Below, piece after piece: positions 7,023 to 14,243 of a DNA stretch of 64,000 nt. The notes beneath the pieces were generated by a model that saw only the letters and a program-made list of their open reading frames with translations, was not told the DNA's origin and ran no database searches. A program made the translations under genes and the position numbers. How positions within the stretch are numbered: position 1 is the stretch's first letter; each line of letters begins with the position of its first letter. This DNA is from VRUE01 sp963712595 (lineage in GTDB: Bacteria; Actinomycetota; Thermoleophilia; Solirubrobacterales; 70-9): positions 248,001-312,000 of the forward strand of contig CAVQIM010000004.1 in NCBI GenBank assembly GCA_963712595.1, read 5' to 3'.

Positions 7023-7988
7023 ATGGCCTACGACGAGCTACTCAACCGACCCTGCGGGGGACGCTTCGGCAACATCGTCGAGTCGATCGGCCACACCCCG
7101 CTGGTCGAGCTGCCGCGCCTCTCGCCCAATCCCAACGTCCGCATCTACGCCAAGCTGGAGGGACGCAACCCGACCGGTTCGGTCAAGGATCGCGTCGCCA
7201 AGTCGATGATCGAGGCGGCCGAGGCGGAGGGGTTGATAGCTCCAGGCCAGACGATTCTCGAGCCGACTTCGGGCAACACCGGCATCTCGTTGGCGATGAT
7301 CTGCCGCCGCAAGGGCTACCCGCTGAAGGTGGTGATGCCCGACAACGTCACCGAGGAGCGCACCCAGCTGCTGAAGATGTACGGGGCGGAGATCGTCTAT
7401 TCCGAGGGCGCCAAGGGGTCCAACGGCGCGGTCGAGGTGGCGCTGGAGATGGCCGAGGACCCCGGGTACTACATGCCCTACCAGTACGGCAACGAGGCCA
7501 ATCCGCGCGCCCACTACGAGGGCACCGCGCCGGAGATCCTCGAAGAGCTCGACGAGGTCACCGCCTTCGTCGGTGGCCTCGGCACCGGTGGAACCCTGAT
7601 GGGCAACGGCCGGCGACTGAAGGAGGAGAACCCGGAGACGCTGATCGTCGCCGCCGAGCCGATGCAGGGCGAGTTGGTTCAGGGGCTGCGCTCGCTCGAC
7701 GACGGCTTCATCCCGCCGATCATCGACCTCTCCATCCTCGATCGCAAGATCATGGTCTCCAACCGCGACGCGATCGTCTGGACCAAGCGCCTGCTCGACG
7801 AGGAAGGCATCTTCGCCGGCGTCTCCTCCGGCGCGATCGCCGCGATCGCGGCCCGCATTGCCGGCGAGCTCGAGGGTGGCAACGTCGTCTTCCTCATCCC
7901 TGACGACGGTTGGAAGTACCTCTCCTCCGGTGTCTACACCAAGCCGATCGAGGAGATCGAAAACCTCGATTCGACCGTTTGGTGGTAG
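7023..7988 (+). CDS. cysM: CysM, CysO-dependent cysteine synthase (PLP)
   Basis: 321 residues, fold type II PLP enzyme. The PLP lysine is Lys55 in GSVKDR, the substrate loop is TSGNTG (82-87) and the phosphate-binding loop is GTGGT (186-190). The C-terminal DDGWKYLSSG is like the mycobacterial O-phosphoserine sulfhydrylase. With CysO it makes CysO-cysteine, from which Mec releases cysteine. This route works under oxidative conditions in mycobacteria. GGGAG precedes ATG 7023. It has its own copy of the palindromic promoter although it lies only 66 bp after cysO. Classical CysK activity with O-acetylserine remains possible. Confidence 0.94.
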   Translation: MAYDELLNRPCGGRFGNIVESIGHTPLVELPRLSPNPNVRIYAKLEGRNPTGSVKDRVAKSMIEAAEAEGLIAPGQTILEPTSGNTGISLAMICRRKGYPLKVVMPDNVTEERTQLLKMYGAEIVYSEGAKGSNGAVEVALEMAEDPGYYMPYQYGNEANPRAHYEGTAPEILEELDEVTAFVGGLGTGGTLMGNGRRLKEENPETLIVAAEPMQGELVQGLRSLDDGFIPPIIDLSILDRKIMVSNRDAIVWTKRLLDEEGIFAGVSSGAIAAIAARIAGELEGGNVVFLIPDDGWKYLSSGVYTKPIEEIENLDSTVWW

Positions 7989-7991
7989 GCC

Positions 7992-8033
7992 TGCGCTGGC
8001 GATGATGCGCGGCTGATATCTCCAGCCAGCGCA
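7992..8033 (+). terminator. Weak hairpin after cysM
   Basis: TGCGCTGGC (7992-8000) pairs with GCCAGCGCA (8025-8033), followed by CTTTCT. The loop is long and an inner GGCTG/CAGCC stem is possible. It may end the cysM transcript. Confidence 0.35.
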
Positions 8034-8088
8034 ACTTTCTCCAATCAATCGGTATTTTCATGCCACAGTGACTTTGGGAAGGTCTGTG

Positions 8089-9384
8089 GTGCGCAAACTG
8101 TGGCTCGTCTTCGTCGCCGGCGTCTTGGGCGGCTCGATCTGGGCCGGCCCGGCGCAGGCGAGAATCGATCCGACATTTGGACACAACGGCGTGGTCGTCG
8201 TGCAGCCGCCGCTTCCGGCCCCTTGGCGTAACCAGTACATCCGCCAGTTGGCGGCGACCCGGAGTGGATTCAGCTTCGCGCTCTTCGAGCGCCAGCACTG
8301 TGCTGGAGGCTGCTTCAGTGACAACGTCCTCTTCAGGTACCTCCGCGATGGATCGCTTGATCCGACCTTCGGCGGTTCGGGCTCCTACGAGCTGCCGCAG
8401 GAAGGGGAAGGAATTCCCGCGCTTGCCGTCGATTCGCGCGGTAGGCCCTTGCTGGCGCAGGCGAGCGAAGACGAGGTCGTGGTACGTCGGCTCACACCGC
8501 TCGGCGTGCCGGACTTTAGCTTCGGCACGGACGGAGCGGTCACGATCGCATGCGATTGCGAATACGGTGAAACACGGCTTGTCCCGGGGCCAGGGGATTC
8601 CCTGACAGTGGCTCTCCCGCGTAGCAGGTTCGGCGAGGTGCAGAACTCCACTGGCCGAACTGGAACGATTCTCACGCTGGTTCGCCTCAGAGAGGACGGC
8701 ACCAGGGACGGCCGCTTCGGGCAGGGCGGCAGCGCCAGGTTCGGCCTCCGCGGCTTCGAACCGTTCACCTCCTCCGCGGTCTCGCGCGGGGGTGCGCTCT
8801 ACCTAAGTGGGGTGGGATGCTGTCGTTCCAGCCTCCCGGGTTACGTCATCCGGGTTTCGGCAAATGGTCGTTTCGACGGCCGCTTCGCCGCGGCCAGCCA
8901 GCATGCCCTGGCGAATCTTCGGCGAATCCCCGCGCTCGGCGAGGAGGTGAATGCGGTGGTCCTCAGGCGCTCCGGCAAAATCGACCTGCTCGGCTCCGCC
9001 GGCTATGAGCGGGGATTCATCCTCAGGCTGAAGCCGAACGGCCACCCATACCGTGCATTTGCCGCGAAAGGCCTGCGGGTTCTGCCGCTGCCCGTCGCAT
9101 CCGCCGCGCTCGGCCATGATGGAGCGGTGGTCGCCCTCAGCGACGAAGGCCTGGTCGGCATCAACGTCCTGACCCGGATATTCGCCAACGGGCGTCTCGA
9201 CTGGGCGTTTGGTGGCCCAGGGGAAACGATTCCCGGCACCACTGGGGAGTTCGGGCTCTCAGTGGTCCCGCAGACCGGACGCAAGGTGATGGTCTTGGAT
9301 CTCGGTCTGGTGGAATGCCGGGGTTACTGCGGCGCTGAACCGAAGCTGATGCGGTTCCTCGAAGGGTCGCCGAAGCGGCGATAG
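8089..9384 (+). CDS. Exported delta-60 repeat protein
   Basis: 431 residues from GTG 8089, chosen because GGGAAGG ends 6 nt upstream and MRKLWLVFVAGVLGG then forms a clean signal peptide (cleavage near AQA). The mature part contains repeated units ending in xDxxFGxxG (DPTFGHNG, DPTFGGSG, DFSFGTDG, DGRFGQGG, DWAFGGPG), the signature of delta-60 beta-propeller repeats. Cysteine pairs (HCAGGC, CDC, GCC, CRGYC) suggest disulfides, consistent with export. Ligand or role is unknown. Its stop is 4 bp before the next exported protein gene, so the two are probably cotranscribed. Both interrupt the cysM-mec neighbourhood. Confidence 0.85.
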   Translation: MRKLWLVFVAGVLGGSIWAGPAQARIDPTFGHNGVVVVQPPLPAPWRNQYIRQLAATRSGFSFALFERQHCAGGCFSDNVLFRYLRDGSLDPTFGGSGSYELPQEGEGIPALAVDSRGRPLLAQASEDEVVVRRLTPLGVPDFSFGTDGAVTIACDCEYGETRLVPGPGDSLTVALPRSRFGEVQNSTGRTGTILTLVRLREDGTRDGRFGQGGSARFGLRGFEPFTSSAVSRGGALYLSGVGCCRSSLPGYVIRVSANGRFDGRFAAASQHALANLRRIPALGEEVNAVVLRRSGKIDLLGSAGYERGFILRLKPNGHPYRAFAAKGLRVLPLPVASAALGHDGAVVALSDEGLVGINVLTRIFANGRLDWAFGGPGETIPGTTGEFGLSVVPQTGRKVMVLDLGLVECRGYCGAEPKLMRFLEGSPKRR

Positions 9385-9388
9385 CGGA

Positions 9389-10459
9389 GTGCGGGTCGCC
9401 CTACGCTCTCTCGGAATCGCCGTAGCCGTGGCGGCTCTCGTCGCAGGCCCAGGCCCGGCGGCGAGCGCGGCGAAGTCGCGCCCGAGCGAGTTTTTCGGTG
9501 TCGTTCCCCAGACGACGCCGACCTCGTTGGACTTCGACCGCATGCAGGGGGTCATCGGAACAGTGCGCATTCCGATTGGCTGGGAACGGATCGAGCCCCA
9601 AAGGGGCGGCTACGACTTTGGCACCCTCGACGCGCAGATCTCGTTGGCCGCAGAGCGTGGAATAGGCGTGCTTCCGTTCGTTGGAGGGGTTCCCGCCTGG
9701 CTCTCCGCCGACCCGGCTCGGTCCCCTCTTCGGTCGGCACAGGGACGCCGGGCCTGGCCGGCATTCCTGCGCGTGCTGGTGCGTCGCTACGGGCCGGGCG
9801 GCACGTTCTGGAGAGGTCGCGAGGTAAAGCTGCCGATCCGCAGCTGGCAGATTTGGAACGAGCCAAACTTCCTCCTCGCCTGGCACCCGCACCCATCGCC
9901 GGTCGAATACGCCCGCCTCCTCGACTCCTCCGCCCGAGCAATACGGGGTGTCGATCCGCGGGCGCAGATCGTCCTGGCCGGGGTCGCGCCTGTCAGCGCC
10001 GGTCTCTGGCCCTGGGTGTTCCTCCGGCGTCTCTATCGGGTGCCCGGTGCGCGGGACGACTTCGACGTCGTCGCCGTGCACCCGTATGCAGCAAGCCTCG
10101 CCGAGATGAGCCGCCAGATCCGGGACGCGCGGACGGTGATGTCGGCGGCCGGCGACGGGAGGAAGCCGCTGCTGGTCTCGGAGCTGGGTGTTGCCTCCTG
10201 GGGCACGTTCCCCACGCCCTTCGTCAAGGGAGTCGGCGGACAGGCGCAGTTCCTCTGGCAAGCCCTCGGTCAGCTTCTCTCGATGCGCAAGCGGTGGCAC
10301 CTTGTCGGAGTCGATTGGTTCACCTGGCGGGATCAGTCACAGCCCGATCGGCATTGCTCCTTCTGCCAGGGGGCAGGCCTTTTCGACATCCAGGGGAGAC
10401 CGAAGCCGGCATGGTGGGCATTCCGGCGTTTGGCGCTGCGGAGTGCCGCTGTCCGCTAG
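9389..10459 (+). CDS. Exported clan GH-A glycoside hydrolase-like protein (GH5/GH39-like)
   Basis: 356 residues. The signal peptide is at 1-27 (cleavage after SAA or ASA). The TIM-barrel hallmarks are WNEPN, carrying the general acid Glu, and VSELG, carrying the likely nucleophile Glu. WQIWNEPNFLLAW and AVHPYA are typical of GH39/GH5-like bacterial proteins. It should act outside the cell on a polysaccharide or glycoside of unknown type. GTG 9389 is 4 bp from the preceding stop with GGAG overlapping the start, suggesting translational coupling. It ends 13 bp before mec. Confidence 0.82.
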   Translation: MRVALRSLGIAVAVAALVAGPGPAASAAKSRPSEFFGVVPQTTPTSLDFDRMQGVIGTVRIPIGWERIEPQRGGYDFGTLDAQISLAAERGIGVLPFVGGVPAWLSADPARSPLRSAQGRRAWPAFLRVLVRRYGPGGTFWRGREVKLPIRSWQIWNEPNFLLAWHPHPSPVEYARLLDSSARAIRGVDPRAQIVLAGVAPVSAGLWPWVFLRRLYRVPGARDDFDVVAVHPYAASLAEMSRQIRDARTVMSAAGDGRKPLLVSELGVASWGTFPTPFVKGVGGQAQFLWQALGQLLSMRKRWHLVGVDWFTWRDQSQPDRHCSFCQGAGLFDIQGRPKPAWWAFRRLALRSAAVR

Positions 10460-10472
10460 CCTCGGCCGGCCG

Positions 10473-10871
10473 ATGCGAATCTCCCAGAGCCTGATCGACG
10501 AGATGGTCGCGCACGCGCGCGAGGACCTGCCCAACGAGTGCTGCGGGATGGTCGGGGGCGTAGATGGGGAGGCGACGGTGGTCATCCCGGTGGTCAACTC
10601 GGCTGCCAGCCCGCTGCGTTACGAGATGGACCCGCAGGGGCAGTACAACGCGCTGAAGGCGATCGAAGACGACGGCAGGGAGCTGCTGGCGATCTACCAC
10701 TCCCACACCAAGAGCGCCGCCTATCCCTCGCAGACCGACGTCAACCAGGCGGTCAACTGGCCCGACGCGATCTACCTGATCGTCTCGCTGCAGGATGGTG
10801 ATGCTCCCGACGTCAAGGGCTACTGGCTCAAGGACCTGAAGATCGCCGATGCCGAGCTCGTCGTCGAATAG
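10473..10871 (+). CDS. mec: Mec-type JAMM peptidase releasing cysteine from CysO
   Basis: 132 residues, a minimal JAB1/MPN domain. Catalytic Glu22 lies in NECCGMVGG and the zinc motif is HSH (76-78) followed by PSQTD with Ser86 and Asp89. In mycobacteria Mec cleaves cysteine from the CysO C-terminus, and the gene normally sits with cysO and cysM. Here it is about 2.5 kb downstream, behind two exported-protein genes. ATG 10473 follows the previous stop by 13 bp; no Shine-Dalgarno is visible. Confidence 0.92.
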   Translation: MRISQSLIDEMVAHAREDLPNECCGMVGGVDGEATVVIPVVNSAASPLRYEMDPQGQYNALKAIEDDGRELLAIYHSHTKSAAYPSQTDVNQAVNWPDAIYLIVSLQDGDAPDVKGYWLKDLKIADAELVVE

Positions 10872-11082
10872 CGGTCGCCTAGTCAAGGTGGCCTACGCGC
10901 TGAACCAGATGGAGGCCGAGATGATCCAGGGCCTGCTCGGCGAGCACGGAATTCCAAGCATGGTCCAGCGGACCGTCGACAACCCCGAGTTCCTGGCGGC
11001 GGGACCGCGCCAGATCCTCGTTCCCGAGGCCGCCGCCGAGGAGGCGCGCGAAGTGCTCGAGGGAACGCCCGGCTCGGACTAG
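10849..11082 (+). CDS. DUF2007-type small signal-transducing protein
   Basis: 77 residues matching the DUF2007 pattern: VKVAYALNQMEAEMIQGLLGEHGIP is followed by a short beta strand and ILVPEAAAEEAREVL. It overlaps the end of mec by 23 bp in another frame, indicating cotranscription. DUF2007 proteins are proposed PII-like or signal-transducing domains, with no established ligand. The stop codon shares the tetranucleotide CTAG with the stop of the convergent gene. Confidence 0.8.
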   Translation: MPSSSSNSGRLVKVAYALNQMEAEMIQGLLGEHGIPSMVQRTVDNPEFLAAGPRQILVPEAAAEEAREVLEGTPGSD

Positions 11083-11834
11083 TCGACGCTTGGCCGGTTG
11101 ATCTCGCGCAGGTAACCCCGCCAGGCGTCCTCGATCTCCCCGGCTCGGGCTTCAAAGGCTGCTTCGAGCGTCGGCACGGCACCCCCGGCGCGCAGGTGCA
11201 TGACCAGCTGCTGACAGGCATCGGGACCGCGTTCGAGCTCGAGCAGGTCGAAGATCGTGCCGCCGAGGATCACCGCATCGCGACGCGAGGGCGGGAAGGA
11301 CGGGCGGGCGCTCTCGCGCAGGCGCCGGATCACCGCCGCCCGGTAGAGGCCGACCTGGCGGGAGAAGTACTGGGCTCCTCCTTCGACCAGCCAGGCCCAG
11401 CGCAAGTAGCGGGCGAAGCGGCGCGGCGTCCAGGACGGCGGCAGCTCAGAGTTGTTGGCCGCGATCACGAGCTGGGCGTAGAGGCGCTCGGCAGTGCCGC
11501 GCAGCGCCTCGCGCGAGTCGTCGCCGGCGGCGCGGCGTTCCATGTGGGGGTCGTTGAGGACGTGCAGCTCACTCGACATAGCCCACCCAGCCAAGTAGCG
11601 GCGCCCGGCCGGCGCCGAGGACCAGCGCGCCGCCGGCAGGAAGGGGTGGGCCATCGCCAGCCAGGCCGGATTGGTGTGGACGACGACCGTGATCTCCCCC
11701 GGCACCAGCTCGAATTTGTCCTCGAGCCGCAGTCGCAGCTCCTCCATTCGGTCGAGCGTCCGCTCGGCAAAGGCCGTGTCGCCGCTGTCGTGGCGCGCCG
11801 TGAAGCTGAGCGACTGAGTCTCGGTCCACGGCAT
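11079..11834 (-). CDS. Peptidase MA-like protein lacking the zinc motif (probably inactive)
   Basis: 251 residues without signal peptide or membrane helix. The layout resembles the peptidase MA-like gluzincin family: a ruler strand ITVVVHTNP, then a helix, then WLVEGGAQYF matching the family WLsEGlAeY element. The expected HExxH helix is replaced by LYAQLVIAANN, so the metal-binding histidines are missing. Identity is therefore tentative; it could be an unrelated conserved protein. It converges on the DUF2007 gene with overlapping stop codons. Confidence 0.6.
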   Translation of the reverse strand: MPWTETQSLSFTARHDSGDTAFAERTLDRMEELRLRLEDKFELVPGEITVVVHTNPAWLAMAHPFLPAARWSSAPAGRRYLAGWAMSSELHVLNDPHMERRAAGDDSREALRGTAERLYAQLVIAANNSELPPSWTPRRFARYLRWAWLVEGGAQYFSRQVGLYRAAVIRRLRESARPSFPPSRRDAVILGGTIFDLLELERGPDACQQLVMHLRAGGAVPTLEAAFEARAGEIEDAWRGYLREINRPSVD

Positions 11835-11874
11835 GAAAACGAGCCTACTAAGGCAGTCTGACCAAGCAGATCAA

Positions 11875-11919
11875 GGACGCAGGGAGCGAAGCGTGCTCCG
11901 CACGTGAGCGACCGAGGAC
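11875..11919. repeat. Dispersed intergenic repeat, copy R1
   Basis: 45 bp beginning GGACGCAGGGAGCG and ending GAGCGACCGAGGAC, with an internal CGTGC-TC-CGCACG dyad. A copy differing at four positions lies inverted at 61967-62011. It lies in the 118-bp gap between two minus-strand genes. Confidence 0.8.
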
Positions 11920-11952
11920 GCCGAGATGGGCAGGTCAGACTCCCTTAGACGA

Positions 11953-12582
11953 TTAGACGAGGGCGGGCTCGGCAGCGCCGCAAACGCCCAGGATCTCGGC
12001 GCGAGCGCGGTCGAACTCCTCGTCGGCCATCACCGGCGTGCCCTCGAAGGGCAGTTCGCGATCGACCTCGACCCAGGAACGGCAGCCGTGGTACTCCTCG
12101 CGAACCCGCACGGTTACCGGGCGAGGAATGCGGTGGACCCTGAGCAGCAGCACGTGCAGCGGATGGCGACGCTTCCAGTTGAGCCGCTTCTCGGCGTAGT
12201 CGGGGGTCCAGACGTAGTAGGGGGAGAGCCCGTCGACGATTCGTGGATCGGTGACCGTGACGTGGTCGGTTACCTCGGCCCAGGCGCGCAGGCGGACCCG
12301 TTCCGGCTGGGAGATGCCGCCGTCCTGGAGCAGCGCCCGTGCGGGCGGCTCCTCGTCGGGCCAGACACCCTCCTCGAGCGCGCGGCCCAGCTCGGGGTGA
12401 TGGGACTCGCGCACAAGGTTGTTCTGCTGGTGGTCGAAGGTCGGGTAGAGGAAGAAGCGCTCGTGGTCGAGCTCGAAGTGCTTGTTCTCCTCGCGGATGC
12501 CGCCCTTGCGGAGCGTCAGCAACTGCTCGCCCTCGGCGAGTGCACGGACCGTCACGGCCCATTCCTTGAAAGCGATCGGCAT
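11953..12582 (-). CDS. DUF1802 family protein
   Basis: 209 residues. The N-terminus AFKEWAVTVRALAEGEQ followed by LLTLRKGGIREE and FFLYPTFDHQ is characteristic of DUF1802. No signal peptide or membrane segment is seen. Function of the family is unknown. A TTTTCA-17-TAAGAC promoter lies directly upstream with the -10 only 5 nt from the ATG, so the mRNA may be leaderless. Confidence 0.85.
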   Translation of the reverse strand: MPIAFKEWAVTVRALAEGEQLLTLRKGGIREENKHFELDHERFFLYPTFDHQQNNLVRESHHPELGRALEEGVWPDEEPPARALLQDGGISQPERVRLRAWAEVTDHVTVTDPRIVDGLSPYYVWTPDYAEKRLNWKRRHPLHVLLLRVHRIPRPVTVRVREEYHGCRSWVEVDRELPFEGTPVMADEEFDRARAEILGVCGAAEPALV

Positions 12583-12587
12583 TTGAA

Positions 12588-12616
12588 GTCTTACCTTGAG
12601 AAAGGTGGGTTGAAAA
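12588..12616 (-). promoter_or_regulatory. Promoter of the DUF1802 gene
   Basis: On the minus strand TTTTCA (12611-12616), 17 nt spacer, TAAGAC (12588-12593), then 5 nt to the ATG. The remaining gap 12617-12731 shows no gene that I can recognise. Confidence 0.5.
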
Positions 12617-12731
12617 CTTGACTGGTGGGGACGCTTCGGACCCCGTTCCAGGTGAGAAGCCCGCCCGAATTCGGCATTCTAGACGAGACTGGCTGGATCG
12701 CCAAATTTGTGACGGAGATCCGTGACGAAGA

Positions 12732-14243
12732 TCACTGACGGCCGTGGCCAGCGCCGCCGGGAGTTTCGATCCGCAGCGTATCTCCGGGCTGCAGCCGACC
12801 CTCTGCCTTGCCCGGTAGCGGCTCGCCGTTGCGCATGTTACGGCCCTTGGCACCATCCCCGCCGCCGTCTCGGCCCTGGGGTGAGTGGCGCCTGCGCTCG
12901 CCGATCAGCGTGTAGCCCATCGGCGCGAGAGCCTCGATTTCTCGGGCGATGCCCTCGCCGCCGCGGTGGCGACCCGCACCGCCGCTTCCCCGCCGCAGCG
13001 AGAGCTCGCGCACGCGCAGGGGGAACTCAGTCTCCAGTGCCTCGGTTGGCGTGTTGAGCGTGTTCGACATCGCCACGTGGATGGCGCTTGGGCCATCGGC
13101 GTCCGGGCAGGCGCCCTGGCCGCCGCCGATCGTCTCGTAGTAGGTGAAGTCCTCGTTGGCAAGGGTCAGGTTGTTCATCGTCCCCTGCCCTTGGGCGGGT
13201 GCCGGGCGGGCTCCGGCGAGGGCGGCGATGACGAGGTCGGCGACGCGACTCGAGGTCTCGACGTTGCCGGCGGCCACGGCGGCGGGAGATCGCGCGTTGA
13301 GCAGGCAGCCCTCGGGTGCGATCACCTCGATCGGGCGGTAGGCGCCGGCGCAGGGCGGCGCGTCGGGATCGGTCAGCACGCGCACGCCGAAGAACGCCGC
13401 CGATTTCGTCACTGATAGCGGGCAGTTGAGGTTGCCGCCGACCTGGCGCGCGCTGCCGCTGAAGTCGAGCGTGAGGCGATCGCCCGCGATGGTCGCCTCG
13501 ACCCGTAGGACGACATCGCGGGGCTCCCCGCCGGCGTCGTCCTCGAGCACGTCCTCCGCCCGGTAGCTGCCGTCGGGAAGCTTGGCCAGGGCGGCACGGG
13601 TGCGCCGCTCGGCGTAGGCGAGGATCTCGTCCATGCCGTCGCGCAGCCGCTCGATGCCGTGCCGCTCGGCAAGCTCGGCAAGCCGCAGAGCTCCGATCCG
13701 GTTGGCGGCGGCTTGCGCGCGCAGGTCCGCGAGGCGTTGTTGCGGGAAGCGCATCCTGGCCGCGAGCCCTGCCAGCGTTTCGGGGTCGGCCCGCGTCGGT
13801 GGGATCACCAGTCCCTCCTCCTCGAGGCGGGTTGAGCCAGCGGGCATGCTTCCCGGCGTGGGCCCGCCGACGTCGGCGTGGTGGGCGCGGCAGGCGGCGA
13901 AGCCGAGCAGATCGCCGTCGCCGAAGATCGGGGAGATCAGGGTGATGTCCGGCAGGTGGGTGCCGCCCCGGTATGGATCGTTGAGGATCCACGCCGCACC
14001 TTGCTCTTGCTCGAGGTCGAGAACCGCGGCGACGGCGTCTGGCATCGAGCCGAGGTGGACGGGGATGTGCTCGGCCTGCATCACGAGCTCGCCGCGCGCG
14101 TCGAAGAGTGCGGTCGAGCAGTCATGGCGCTCCTTGATGTTGGCCGAGTAGGCGGAGCGGATCAGCACCGCGCCCATCTCGTCGCAGGCTGCGCGCAGGC
14201 CGCCGATCATCACCTGCAGGGTGATCGGGTCGAGCGGGCTCAC
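12732..14243 (-). CDS. hyuB: Hydantoinase B / 5-oxoprolinase B-type subunit
   Basis: 503 residues from GTG 14243. Family landmarks are DPITLQVMIGGLRAACDEMG at the N-terminus, ILNDPYRGGTHLPDITLISP, LDFSGSARQVGGNLNCP, NVETSSRVADLV and the C-terminal GGGQGACPDADG and RGGSGGAGRHRGGEG region. With HyuA it forms an ATP-dependent hydantoinase or 5-oxoprolinase-like enzyme; the exact lactam substrate cannot be told. The open frame runs on to 14399, but GTG 14243 overlaps the hyuA stop (GTGA), the usual coupled arrangement. Confidence 0.93.
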   Translation of the reverse strand: MSPLDPITLQVMIGGLRAACDEMGAVLIRSAYSANIKERHDCSTALFDARGELVMQAEHIPVHLGSMPDAVAAVLDLEQEQGAAWILNDPYRGGTHLPDITLISPIFGDGDLLGFAACRAHHADVGGPTPGSMPAGSTRLEEEGLVIPPTRADPETLAGLAARMRFPQQRLADLRAQAAANRIGALRLAELAERHGIERLRDGMDEILAYAERRTRAALAKLPDGSYRAEDVLEDDAGGEPRDVVLRVEATIAGDRLTLDFSGSARQVGGNLNCPLSVTKSAAFFGVRVLTDPDAPPCAGAYRPIEVIAPEGCLLNARSPAAVAAGNVETSSRVADLVIAALAGARPAPAQGQGTMNNLTLANEDFTYYETIGGGQGACPDADGPSAIHVAMSNTLNTPTEALETEFPLRVRELSLRRGSGGAGRHRGGEGIAREIEALAPMGYTLIGERRRHSPQGRDGGGDGAKGRNMRNGEPLPGKAEGRLQPGDTLRIETPGGAGHGRQ

